Origin: Natronococcus pandeyae
GTDB lineage: Archaea > Halobacteriota > Halobacteria > Halobacteriales > Natrialbaceae
DNA: 64,000 nt
Direction of reading: 5' to 3'
NCBI RefSeq assembly: GCF_008122205.1
Contig: NZ_PHNJ01000013.1
Coordinates: 62,001-126,000, forward strand
Shown here: positions 44,484 through 52,590 of the stretch, piece by piece
Layout: every line of letters starts with the position of its first letter
Numbering within the stretch: the first letter of the stretch is position 1
Program-made: the position numbers and the translations under genes
The notes under the pieces: generated by a model
The model's input: the letters and a program-made list of their open reading frames with translations, nothing else
Databases searched by the model: none
What the model was told of the DNA's origin: nothing

Positions 44484-45596
44484 TTACTCGGCCGCACAGC
44501 GGTTCGGGCCGAGTTCGAGGTCGGCCGCCTCGTCTTCGGACAGCGATTCCGAACCGACGTTCGTGCGTTTGATTCGCTCGAAGTTCGGCGGCTGTTCGGG
44601 CACGTCGTCGGACAGCGCCTCGACGAGCGTCTCGCGGTCCTGCCCGAAGGCCTCGTTACGCTCCTCGAGTTCGCTCAGTCGCGCGGCGACCGGCGGCTCC
44701 GGCGAGCCGGGGTCGTGAGCCGGGAGCACGAGCGGGTCGCCGTCCACGTTTCGGAGGCGCTCGAGGCTCTCGTAGAGCGTCTCGGCGTTGTCCTCGACGT
44801 CGACGTCCTCGAGACCGGCGTCGACCCCGAGTTCGACGCGACCGACGCTCTCGTGAAAGAGGGTGTCGCCGGTCAACAGCGCCTCGTCCTCGATCGCGTA
44901 GGAAACGCCCCCCGGGCTGTGTCCGGGAGTATGGATCACGTCGACGTCTACCGAGCCGACGGTGATCGTGTCACCGTCCGCGACCGGCGTCGCGTCGACC
45001 CCGGATGCGTCCGCCGGATGCAGGTAGTAGGGGACGTCGTGGCGAGCAGCGAATTTTCGACCGCCGGAGACGTGATCGGCGTGGGCGTGGGTGTCGAAGA
45101 CGCCGACGAGGTCGGCGTCGTGCTCCTCGAGGACGGCCTCGTACTCGTCGACGTACTGGGACGGCTCGAACACCGCGGCCGCGCCGTCTGAGACGAGAAC
45201 GTGGGAGAGACAACCCGTCCCGGGGCGGGCGACCTGAATCAGGTTGCCATCGAGCGCGGCGTCGACCGGCGCGCGTCGGTGGACGCGACTCCAGCCGTTC
45301 ATCCCGTCGGCGAGCGTCTTCGCGTCGTACCCCATCTCTCGGAGCAGTTCCGTCGCCGTCCTGGAGATGACGCCAGCAGTACAGACAGTGACGATTTCGT
45401 TGCCGTCCGGAAGCTCCGAGAGGGCGTCTTTCGCGGCGTTCGGATCGTCCTGCAACTCGTCGTACACGTCGACGTTTTCGCTTCCCGGAACGTGCCACTC
45501 TTCGTACTCCGCTTCGTGGCGAATATCGAGGACGAGGAGGTCGTCGTCGTCCTGCGCCCATTTCGCCGCGAATCGATCGGGAGAAAGTTCAGTCAT
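44484..45596 (-). CDS. rhodanese-MBL fusion (persulfide dioxygenase-like), copy 2
   Basis: 370 aa. Rhodanese domain at about 1-110 (LLVLDIRHEAEYEEWHVPG; catalytic loop VTVCTAGVIS with Cys) and MBL-fold domain at about 120-330 (DTHAHADHVSGGRKF, HTPGHSPGGVSY, LLTGDTLF, VLPAHDPGSPEP). Order is the reverse of many bacterial PDO-rhodanese fusions, which place rhodanese last. The tail carries LELGPNRCAA. It probably oxidises persulfides to sulfite while the rhodanese part transfers sulfane sulfur. First gene of an operon with the MFS carrier and divergent from an HTH_10 regulator. Confidence 0.9.
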   Translation of the reverse strand: MTELSPDRFAAKWAQDDDDLLVLDIRHEAEYEEWHVPGSENVDVYDELQDDPNAAKDALSELPDGNEIVTVCTAGVISRTATELLREMGYDAKTLADGMNGWSRVHRRAPVDAALDGNLIQVARPGTGCLSHVLVSDGAAAVFEPSQYVDEYEAVLEEHDADLVGVFDTHAHADHVSGGRKFAARHDVPYYLHPADASGVDATPVADGDTITVGSVDVDVIHTPGHSPGGVSYAIEDEALLTGDTLFHESVGRVELGVDAGLEDVDVEDNAETLYESLERLRNVDGDPLVLPAHDPGSPEPPVAARLSELEERNEAFGQDRETLVEALSDDVPEQPPNFERIKRTNVGSESLSEDEAADLELGPNRCAAE

Positions 45597-45683
45597 CGTA
45601 CTTTGTGTAGGGACGAGATATCAATATGAGCACTGCGGGCTATAACCGGCACCCCTATCTGGACGGCGGTCGAACACTACACT

Positions 45684-46418
45684 ATGGGACTCTACCAGAC
45701 CTCGTTCCGGCTCCGCCACGAGTGTCCGTACCGGGACCTGTCGGAGCGATATCCCGACCTCACGATCAGGGAGTGGTACCTGAGTGACTGCCAGGTGCTC
45801 GAGATTTCGTCCGTGAACGGTCCGACGGAGGAACTGCTCGCGGACGTCGAGGAACTCGGAACGGTACTGCACAAAAACGTCGACGAGTCCGGCATCCACG
45901 TCGTGATGCAGGCGTGTCAGTGCTCGCTCGAGGATTCGATCATTGAGCGGTTCGAGGAGCACAACTGCCTCTACCAGCCCCCGACCGTCCACCGGCAGGG
46001 GTGGGAACACTACACCGTCATCGCCTTCGACGAAACGAACGTTCGGTCGCTGTACGACGACCTCGAGGCCGACCGCGACATCGAGGTGCTCTCGAAAACG
46101 GGTCTCGAGGAGAGCCAGCTTCCCCACAGCATGCTGGCGCCGGTCGATCAGCTGTTCGACGGGCTCACCGACCGCCAGCTGGCCGCGCTCCGCGTCGCGC
46201 TCGATAACGGCTACTACCAGCAGCCCCGGGGCGCGTCGGTCAGCGAACTCGCCGAACGGACGTCCGTCGCGCGATCAACGTACGAAGAACACCTTCGAAA
46301 GGCCGAGAACAAGCTCGTCACGAACGCCGGGCAGTTCGTGCGTCTGGTGATGGGGACGGACGCCGGCGACGCACTCGGCGCGGAGCGATCGCCGGCGGCG
46401 GTCGCCGAAACCGACTGA
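45684..46418 (+). CDS. bacterio-opsin-activator-like HTH_10 transcription regulator
   Basis: 244 aa. N-terminal beta-rich sensory region (about 1-175) with a CQCS cluster (MQACQCSLEDSI) and further Cys (HECPYRD, DCQVLEI, HNCLYQPP) that might sense redox or sulfur state. C-terminal HTH_10 domain (about 180-235: GLTDRQLAALRVALDNGYYQQPRGASVSELAERTSVARSTYEEHLRKAE). Divergent from the rhodanese-MBL/MFS operon with an 87-base shared promoter region, so it probably regulates that operon. Confidence 0.88.
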   Translation: MGLYQTSFRLRHECPYRDLSERYPDLTIREWYLSDCQVLEISSVNGPTEELLADVEELGTVLHKNVDESGIHVVMQACQCSLEDSIIERFEEHNCLYQPPTVHRQGWEHYTVIAFDETNVRSLYDDLEADRDIEVLSKTGLEESQLPHSMLAPVDQLFDGLTDRQLAALRVALDNGYYQQPRGASVSELAERTSVARSTYEEHLRKAENKLVTNAGQFVRLVMGTDAGDALGAERSPAAVAETD

Positions 46419-46445
46419 CGAGGGACGGCCCCGGAGACGGGCCCG

Positions 46446-47795
46446 TCAGTCCTCGAGTTTCCCGGCGAGCACTTTCGCCGCGGTGAGGATCGGATCCCAG
46501 ACGGGGCTAAAGGGCGGCGCGTACGCGAGGTCGAGATTCTGTAGTTCCGAAACGGTGAGCCCAGCGTGCAGCGCAGTCGCGACCGTATCGATCCGTTTCG
46601 CACCCTTCCGTCCGACGACGCTGGCGCCGAGGACGCGCTCGCTCTCTCGGTCGGCGACCAGCGTCACGGTGAGGTCGGTCGCTCCGGGATAGTAGTGGGG
46701 CCGCGTCGGCGCCTCGATGGTAACCGAGACGGGATCGAACCCGGCCTCGAGCGCCTGTTCCGAGTCGATCACGCCCGTCCGGGCCGCGCCCAGTTCGAAC
46801 GCCTTGACGATCGCCGTCCCGGCCGTGCCGCCGGTCGGCGTGGGATCGCCCGCGACCGTCGAGCCGATCGCTCGCCCGGCACGGTTGGCAGTCAGCGCGA
46901 GCGGGACGTGGTCGGGCTCGCCGGTGACGACGTTGGTCGCCTCCGCGCAGTCTCCGGCGGCGTAGACGTCCTCGGCGTTCGTCCGACCGTACTCGTCGGT
47001 CGCGATAGCACCCGTCGGGCCGAGTTCGATCCCCGCTTCCTCGGCGAGTTCGACGTTCGGTGCAACGCCCACGCCGACGACGACGAGATCCGCCGGAACC
47101 GTTTCCCCCTCGAGTTCGACCTCCTCGACGCGGTCATCGCCTGCGAACCCCTGCACCGCCGTCTCGAGGTGGAGTTCGACGCCCCGATCGCGAAGGTGGT
47201 CCTCGACGACCCGTGCGGTTTCCTCGCCGAAGGGCTGGAGAGTCTGTGGCAGCATTTCGAAAATAGACACCTCGAATCCGCGCTCGGTGAGCGCCTCCGC
47301 CATCTCGACGCCGACGTAGCCGCCGCCGACGATCGCGGCGGTCGTCGGCTCGCGATCGGCGACGAAGTCCTCGATCGCGTCGGCTTCGTCCATACTTCGG
47401 AGGGTGAACACGCCCTCGAGGTCGAACCCGTCGAACGGGGGTTCGACGGCTCGAGCGCCGGTTCCGATCAGGAGGTCCTCGTACGGCTGCTCGAACCGCT
47501 CGCCGTCGGTTTCGACAGTAACGGTCCTCTCCTCGGGGTCGATCGCGACGACCTCGTGACCGGTTCGGAGGTCGACGTCGCGCTCCTCGCGGAACTCCTC
47601 GGGCGTCACGGCCACGAGGTCCTCGAGGTCGTCTACCGTTCCCTTCACGTAGTAGGGCATCCCGCAGGCCGCGTACGAGACCCACTCTCCCAACTCGAAG
47701 ACGATCACGTCCCGGTCCGGCTCCTCGCGTTTCGCCTTGCTCGCGGCACTCATTCCGGCAGCGTCACCGCCGACGATAACGAACGGATCGTTCAT
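46446..47795 (-). CDS. CoA-disulfide-reductase-like FAD/NAD(P)H oxidoreductase
   Basis: 449 aa from the ATG at 47795. FAD site VIVGGDAAGMSAASKAKRE, the redox Cys in WVSYAACGMPYYVKG (single active-site Cys as in CoADR and NADH oxidase/peroxidase types), NAD site AAIVGGGYVGVEMAEALTERG, FAD contact DVYAAGDCAEATN, and a C-terminal dimerisation domain ending APPFSPVWDPILTAAKV. Such enzymes reduce CoA disulfide, CoA polysulfide or persulfides. The sulfur context supports a polysulfide/persulfide role. It has its own promoter region after a 104-base gap from the HalOD1 gene. The longer frame to 48122 is rejected. Confidence 0.88.
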   Translation of the reverse strand: MNDPFVIVGGDAAGMSAASKAKREEPDRDVIVFELGEWVSYAACGMPYYVKGTVDDLEDLVAVTPEEFREERDVDLRTGHEVVAIDPEERTVTVETDGERFEQPYEDLLIGTGARAVEPPFDGFDLEGVFTLRSMDEADAIEDFVADREPTTAAIVGGGYVGVEMAEALTERGFEVSIFEMLPQTLQPFGEETARVVEDHLRDRGVELHLETAVQGFAGDDRVEEVELEGETVPADLVVVGVGVAPNVELAEEAGIELGPTGAIATDEYGRTNAEDVYAAGDCAEATNVVTGEPDHVPLALTANRAGRAIGSTVAGDPTPTGGTAGTAIVKAFELGAARTGVIDSEQALEAGFDPVSVTIEAPTRPHYYPGATDLTVTLVADRESERVLGASVVGRKGAKRIDTVATALHAGLTVSELQNLDLAYAPPFSPVWDPILTAAKVLAGKLED

Positions 47796-47835
47796 ACCAG
47801 ACACTACGCCGTCGACCCGATAAAGTATTTCCCAG

Positions 47836-47854
47836 GTTCCCCAATACTGGGAAC
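47836..47854. promoter_or_regulatory. palindrome GTTCCC-N7-GGGAAC upstream of the CoADR-like gene
   Basis: Perfect 6-bp arms with 7-nt spacer, lying about 12 bases before a TTTATC box (47819-47824, minus strand) of the CoADR-like gene. Likely an operator, and different from the ATTGYGCAAT sites. Confidence 0.5.
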
Positions 47855-47899
47855 TACCGATGTAGCGACGCGGACTATCGAGAAAAACTCGCAGTCGAA

Positions 47900-48160
47900 T
47901 TACTCGAGTTCGACGCGACCGTCCGAGTAGACCGTCACGTCGTGGGTACGATACGTGAACGAGACTCGACCGTGACGGGTCATATCGTCGCCCGTCGTCG
48001 GTTCGAACAGCAGGTCCAGCGCAGACGCGTCGACAACGTCGTTGAGCGGCGGCTCGAGGTCGATCGGATCGACGCCGTCGGCCTCGCCGATCGTCTCGAG
48101 GACGCGCATACTCGTCGTACACTCGCTCCCGTCCTCAGAGGGCGTGTCGTCCCCGGGCAT
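47900..48160 (-). CDS. HalOD1 output-domain protein
   Basis: 86 aa made only of a HalOD1 domain: MRVLETIGEADGVDPIDLEP, LNDVVDASALDLLF and the terminal strands GRVSFTYRTHDVTVYSDGRVELE. HalOD1 proteins are thought to be output modules of haloarchaeal signalling. It begins 2 bases after the DsrE-like stop, as the third gene of the TusA-DsrE-HalOD1 operon, so it may couple sulfur flux to regulation. Confidence 0.85.
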   Translation of the reverse strand: MPGDDTPSEDGSECTTSMRVLETIGEADGVDPIDLEPPLNDVVDASALDLLFEPTTGDDMTRHGRVSFTYRTHDVTVYSDGRVELE

Positions 48161-48162
48161 CG

Positions 48163-48753
48163 TTAGACCAGAAGCTGAACGTCGGATTCGGCCATGTGCT
48201 GGATCGCCGTAGCTGCGCCGACACCCGTCGTGACGCCGTCGTAGAAGTCGTCCTCGTCGTACTCCATCAGCTCGATCGTCATCTGACAGGCCTGCAGATC
48301 GACGCCGCTCTCGAGCGAGAGGTCGATCAGCTCTTCGATCGTCGCGGTGCCGTTCTCGTCGATCTTCTTCTGCATCATCTTCGTGGCCATCGCGTCCATA
48401 CCGGGCAGCGCCGCGAGCGCGTTCGGCATCGGCATGTTCGGGTTGCCGACCGCACTCAGTTTGAGGTCCTGTGACTTCTCCTCGTGGAGGATGTCGAGTC
48501 CCCAGAACGTGTGGAAGACGACGACCTCCCAGCCGAACGCGGCCGCCGTGCTCGCGAGGATCAGCGGCGGATAGGCCATGTCGAAACTGCCCTGGGTGGC
48601 GACGATGGTCATCTTCTTCTGATCGTCGGCCTCGTCTATATCAGCGACCGATTCCTCGAGTTCCTCGACGCGCTCGCGCAGCGCCTGTAACTCCGCGGCA
48701 TCGAACTCGACGTCACTGTCGTCAACCGACGTCGTGGGATTGTCCGTGCTCAT
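48163..48753 (-). CDS. DsrE/DsrF/DrsH-like (DsrE2-type) sulfur-carrier protein
   Basis: 196 aa. An N-terminal acidic coiled-coil-like helix (about 16-42, ELQALRERVEELEESVADI) precedes a DsrE fold: MTIVATQGSFDMAYPPLILAS, WEVVVFHTFWGLDIL, NMPMPNALAALPGMDAMATKMM, and the Cys in GVDLQACQMTIELM, the usual persulfide position. Such proteins pass sulfane sulfur between TusA and other carriers. It starts 1 base after the TusA stop. Confidence 0.9.
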   Translation of the reverse strand: MSTDNPTTSVDDSDVEFDAAELQALRERVEELEESVADIDEADDQKKMTIVATQGSFDMAYPPLILASTAAAFGWEVVVFHTFWGLDILHEEKSQDLKLSAVGNPNMPMPNALAALPGMDAMATKMMQKKIDENGTATIEELIDLSLESGVDLQACQMTIELMEYDEDDFYDGVTTGVGAATAIQHMAESDVQLLV

Positions 48754-48754
48754 C

Positions 48755-49000
48755 TTATTCCGTTTTCTTCACGTAGTGGATGTACAGATCGCCGTCCTCG
48801 ACCTGGTCGAGAAGGTCGACCCCGTCGGTGCCCTCTGCCCAGCCCTGAACGTCGCTCATACTACCCGAATCGGTCGCGACGACTTCGAGGACGTCGTCGG
48901 CCTCGAGATCGTCGATCGCCTGCTTGGTCTTCACGATAGGCATCGGGCAGGACTGTCCTTTTACGTCGAGCGTCTCCGTAACGTTGTGTTCCGAACTCAT
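48755..49000 (-). CDS. tusA: TusA-family sulfur carrier
   Basis: 81 aa. The signature TLDVKGQSCPMPIVKTKQAI contains the CPxP persulfide Cys, followed by EVVATDSGSMSDVQGWAE. TusA carries sulfane sulfur as a Cys persulfide in tRNA thiolation and in dissimilatory sulfur oxidation. First gene of a tight leftward operon with the DsrE-like and HalOD1 genes and divergent from the rhodanese-MBL/YeeE operon. An operator-like sequence (49070-49079) and TTTTATGC box precede it. Confidence 0.92.
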   Translation of the reverse strand: MSSEHNVTETLDVKGQSCPMPIVKTKQAIDDLEADDVLEVVATDSGSMSDVQGWAEGTDGVDLLDQVEDGDLYIHYVKKTE

Positions 49001-49069
49001 GATTGATATCTGTGCTCTGTATTGGAGCTATCATACAATATCGGGTGCGAGCATAAAAGGATATCGATT

Positions 49070-49079
49070 ATTGCACCAG
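49070..49079 (-). promoter_or_regulatory. sulfur-regulon operator-like site (tusA operon)
   Basis: Minus strand CTGGTGCAAT, 8 of 10 matches to ATTGTGCAAT. It ends exactly 14 nt before TTATGC (49056), the likely TATA element. The same 14-nt spacing is found at three other promoters of the island. Confidence 0.5.
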
Positions 49080-49175
49080 TCTCGAACATCTATAGACAGA
49101 GTGTGCGCCCACGTACGCTATAGAAACTGTAGAAGTACAATATACGCGATTCCAGATACCTACCGCGCTACCTGT

Positions 49176-49185
49176 ATTGTGCAAT
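49176..49185 (+). promoter_or_regulatory. sulfur-regulon operator-like site (rhodanese-MBL/YeeE operon)
   Basis: ATTGTGCAAT, one mismatch from the perfect palindrome ATTGCGCAAT at 58736. It lies 23 nt upstream of the TTATAT box at 49208, about one helical turn farther than the other sites. Confidence 0.6.
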
Positions 49186-49243
49186 TAGGGAAATACCATG
49201 CAAACTCTTATATGGGAGCGACCGGTACTGAGCAGTGTACAAC

Positions 49244-50437
49244 ATGGACGACATGGACTTCCCGACGCCGGACGTTCAGATCGAATCGGTCGATCCAGAC
49301 GACCTGAAGGAACGAATCGATGCGGGCGAGGACGTCACGCTTCTCGACACCCGCATGAAATCGGACTACGACGAGTGGCGGATCGACGGAGAAAACGTCG
49401 AGTCGATCAACGTTCCGTACTTCGAGTTCCTCGACGAGGAGATCGACGACGACGTTCTTGCACAGATTCCCGACGATCGCGAAATCACGGTCCTCTGTGC
49501 GAAAGGGGGCTCGAGCGAGTACGTCGCGGGTGCGCTGAAAGAGCGCGGCTACGAGGTCGACCACCTCGAGGAGGGAATGAACGGCTGGGCGCGCATCTAC
49601 GAGGCCGTCGAGGTCGAGCGCTACGATGGCGCCGGCACGCTGGTGCAGTACCAGCGACCCTCGAGTGGCTGCCTCGGCTACTTCGTCTACGACGACGACG
49701 AAGCGGCCGTGATCGATCCGCTGCGGGCGTTCACCGATCGCTACCTCGACGATGCCGAAGAGCTCGGCGTCGATCTGACGTACGCGATCGACACGCACGT
49801 CCACGCCGACCACATCTCGGGTGTTCGCGCGCTCGACGCCGTCGGCGCCGAGGGCGTCATTCCCGAGGCGTCGGTCGACCGCGGCGTCACCTACGCCGAC
49901 GAGATGACCCTCGCCGCCGACGGTGACGAGTTCCAGGTCGGCGACGTCACGATCGAGACCGTCTCCACGCCCGGGCACACCTCCGGGATGACCTCGTACC
50001 TGATCGATGGCGAGTTGCTGGCGACCGGCGACGGCCTCTTCGTCGAGAGCGTCGCCCGGCCCGACCTCGAGGAGGGCGACGACGGTGCGCCCGAAGCCGC
50101 CGCACAGCTCTACGAGTCGCTCCAGGAGCGCGTGCTGACGCTGCCCGACGACACCCTCATCGGTGGGGCTCACTTCAGCGACGCGGCCGAGCCCGCCGAC
50201 GACGGCACCTACACGGCGCCGATCGGCCAGATCGAAGAGGAGATGGCCGCACTGACGATGGACGAAGACGAGTTCGTCGAGCTGATCCTCTCGGACATGC
50301 CCCCGCGACCGGCCAACTACGAGGAGATCATCCCGACCAACCTCGGACAGCAGACGGCCGACGACGACGAAGCGTTCGAACTCGAGCTCGGCCCGAACAA
50401 CTGCGCCGCCAGCCAGGACTCGCTGGCCGGTGACTAA
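49244..50437 (+). CDS. rhodanese-MBL fusion (persulfide dioxygenase-like), copy 3
   Basis: 397 aa from the ATG at 49244 (a GTG three codons upstream at 49235 is possible). Rhodanese at about 15-120 (VTLLDTRMKSDYDEWRIDG; catalytic loop ITVLCAKGGSS) and MBL fold at about 130-340 (DTHVHADHISGVRAL, STPGHTSGMTSY, LATGDGLF, GGAHFSD). Tail motif LELGPNNCAA. The TTATAT box at 49208-49213 is about 30 bases upstream. The two YeeE genes follow at 20 and 2 bases, so transport and oxidation of a reduced sulfur compound are co-expressed. Confidence 0.9.
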   Translation: MDDMDFPTPDVQIESVDPDDLKERIDAGEDVTLLDTRMKSDYDEWRIDGENVESINVPYFEFLDEEIDDDVLAQIPDDREITVLCAKGGSSEYVAGALKERGYEVDHLEEGMNGWARIYEAVEVERYDGAGTLVQYQRPSSGCLGYFVYDDDEAAVIDPLRAFTDRYLDDAEELGVDLTYAIDTHVHADHISGVRALDAVGAEGVIPEASVDRGVTYADEMTLAADGDEFQVGDVTIETVSTPGHTSGMTSYLIDGELLATGDGLFVESVARPDLEEGDDGAPEAAAQLYESLQERVLTLPDDTLIGGAHFSDAAEPADDGTYTAPIGQIEEEMAALTMDEDEFVELILSDMPPRPANYEEIIPTNLGQQTADDDEAFELELGPNNCAASQDSLAGD

Positions 50438-50457
50438 CTCCACACACGACCAGCCGA

Positions 50458-51015
50458 ATGGTAACTGAACTCATCGCTCCCGCGCTGTACGAGACCCTGT
50501 TCCCCGCCGGGATCAGTCGGTACGCCGTCGGGGGACTGCTCGTCGGCCTCGGCGCCGTCGTCATCTACCTCGGCACCGGCATTCCCGCCGGCGCGAGCAC
50601 GTTCCTCGAGTCGACGCTATCGTACGTCTCCGACCAGTCGCGGTTCCAGCAGTACCGCGGCTCGCGCGACTGGCGCATCGTGTTCACGCTCGGCATCGTC
50701 GCCGGCGCGGCGGTGTACGCGCTGACCTTCCAGTCCGGGCTCGTCTCGAGCGGGCTCTACCAGCCCGGGACGACCGGGGAGCTGCGAGAGGTCGGCGGCC
50801 TGACGATCTGGCTGACCGACGTCCAGCCCTGGCGGCTGTTCCTCGGCGGCATCCTCGTCGGGATCGGCACCCGGATCGGGAAGGGCTGTACCTCCGGCCA
50901 CGGCGTCTGTGGCGTCGGCTCGGCCTCGAAGACCTCGATCGTCGGCGTGATCACGTTCCTCGCCGTGGCGATCGGAACGGCCCAGATCGTGATGGCGCTA
51001 GGGGTGAGTCCATAA
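50458..51015 (+). CDS. YeeE/YedE-family (sulfur transport) half-protein 1
   Basis: 185 aa, about five membrane helices. Family motif GTRIGKGCTSGHGVCGVGS holds two Cys of the transport path; the first helix includes GGLLVGLGAVVIYLGTGIPAG. YeeE/TsuA proteins import thiosulfate by relay through Cys persulfide chemistry; haloarchaea and many bacteria split the protein into two genes. Starts 20 bases after the rhodanese-MBL gene and 2 bases before its partner. Confidence 0.88.
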   Translation: MVTELIAPALYETLFPAGISRYAVGGLLVGLGAVVIYLGTGIPAGASTFLESTLSYVSDQSRFQQYRGSRDWRIVFTLGIVAGAAVYALTFQSGLVSSGLYQPGTTGELREVGGLTIWLTDVQPWRLFLGGILVGIGTRIGKGCTSGHGVCGVGSASKTSIVGVITFLAVAIGTAQIVMALGVSP

Positions 51016-51017
51016 CG

Positions 51018-51479
51018 ATGAACGGAAATCGACATCCCCTGTTCATGCCGCTGATCTTCGTCGGCGGCCTGATCTTCGGGTTCGGCCTCGGCTTCAGCCA
51101 CATGGCCCGGCCCGAGGTCGTCCTGAACTTCCTGCAGTTCCAGGACTTCGGACTGCTGTTCGTCATGGGCGGCGCGGCGGTCGTCTCGGGCGTCGCCTTC
51201 GCGCTGATGCCGCGACTGCGCGAGCGAGCGCCGCTGACGGGCGACACCTACGGTCGTCGACTGAAACCGTTCGACCGCAACGTCCTGATCGGCGGCGCGA
51301 TCTTCGGCGTCGGCTGGGGGCTGTCGGGGATCTGCCCCGGCGCGGCCTACGCTAGCCTCGGAGTCGGTAACGTCACGATTCTGTGGGCGCTCGCGGGCAT
51401 GTTCGTCGGCGCCTACATCCAGGGCGTCTGGCGCAGCCAGCGAGCTACGTCCGAAAGCACTCCAACAGGTGCTGACTAA
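51018..51479 (+). CDS. YeeE/YedE-family (DUF6691-like) half-protein 2
   Basis: 153 aa, four membrane helices: FMPLIFVGGLIFGFGLGFSHM, LLFVMGGAAVVSGVAFALM, NVLIGGAIFGVGWGLSGICPG, ILWALAGMFVGAYIQG. The conserved Cys is in GLSGICPGAAYASLG. Complements the preceding half to form a thiosulfate or related sulfur importer. Two bases separate the genes. Confidence 0.88.
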   Translation: MNGNRHPLFMPLIFVGGLIFGFGLGFSHMARPEVVLNFLQFQDFGLLFVMGGAAVVSGVAFALMPRLRERAPLTGDTYGRRLKPFDRNVLIGGAIFGVGWGLSGICPGAAYASLGVGNVTILWALAGMFVGAYIQGVWRSQRATSESTPTGAD

Positions 51480-51605
51480 CCCACCTTCTTCAGCGTAGCG
51501 ACCTCGAGTTCGGCCGCCCGAAGACGCTATCGTCACGATCGTTGCTCGCCGATAACTGCGGGCAGGAGGAATAGGTCGACGGCAGCCCGGAGACGGCACA
51601 GTCGC

Positions 51606-52445
51606 TCACTGCTCGAGCGTGCGGACGGACAGCACGGGGACCGGTGAACTGCTGACGACTCGCTGTGAAACGCTACCAGTGACTAGTCGGTCGAGTCCGG
51701 ACCGACTCTCCGTTCCCACGACGACGATGTCGATGTCGTGGTCCGCCGCGTAGGAACCGATCGCTTCGTTCGGAATCCCACGTTCGATCGCTCGTTTGGT
51801 TTCCAACCCGCGTTCTGCGGCGCGGTTGGCGATCGTGTTCGTCGACCGTTCACCGATTTCCTCGAGCGCGTCGAGGACGATATCCATGTGCGAGTGGACG
51901 TCGTCGACGACGTACAACGAGTGAACGGTCGATCCGTACGCCTCTGCAAGGTCGAGTCCGTTTTCGACGGCTGCCTCCACTCCGGGTCGGCCGTCCGTTG
52001 CGATACAGATATCGTCGATATCGTGAGCCACATCTGTCACTGAGGGGTTCACGGTAAGTACGGGACACCGCGCCTCGCGAACGACCGCCCTCGCGACGCT
52101 TCCCATGATCCATCGTCGAATACCTGTTCGACCGTGTGTTCCGAGAACACAGAGGTCGATATCGTGTTCGTCGGCGTACTCGAGTAGCTCTCGGCTCGGC
52201 TGTCCGGTCTGGATGCTCGTACCGACGGAAACATCGCGATCGACTGCCTTCTCTTCGACTGTTTCGACGAACTGTCGGTGACGTGACCGGGCCTCGTCGT
52301 CTGCCTGTCCGTCGGTCCCATCACCTTCGACGACCGAGACGGCGTGGATGGTCGCGTCGAATTTCTTCGCGATCGAGATGCCCTGATCGGCAGCGGTCGT
52401 CGCGATGTCACTTCCGTCAGTCGCAACGAGGATATTCTGATACAT
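51606..52445 (-). CDS. double-domain universal stress protein
   Basis: 279 aa containing two UspA domains in tandem: first YQNILVATDGSDIATTAADQG to CVLGTHGRTGIRRWIMGS (ATP motif intact), second DDICIATDGRPGVEAAVENG to VVVGTESRSGLDRLVTGSVSQRVV. Probably an ATP-binding stress protein acting as a pseudo-dimer. Convergent with the YeeE operon; no clear link to sulfur metabolism beyond location. Confidence 0.9.
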   Translation of the reverse strand: MYQNILVATDGSDIATTAADQGISIAKKFDATIHAVSVVEGDGTDGQADDEARSRHRQFVETVEEKAVDRDVSVGTSIQTGQPSRELLEYADEHDIDLCVLGTHGRTGIRRWIMGSVARAVVREARCPVLTVNPSVTDVAHDIDDICIATDGRPGVEAAVENGLDLAEAYGSTVHSLYVVDDVHSHMDIVLDALEEIGERSTNTIANRAAERGLETKRAIERGIPNEAIGSYAADHDIDIVVVGTESRSGLDRLVTGSVSQRVVSSSPVPVLSVRTLEQ

Positions 52446-52590
52446 CGTCTATTTTACGATGGCGATTCCCTTGAATATGGGGCCACTGACGGCCGTCGCG
52501 ATCACGGCTATCCCGGCTCTACCGAGATCCAGTTTCGTGTCCCTCAGCCCGTCGTTCTCGAGGGAGCGGACGGAACTCGAGACGTCGATC

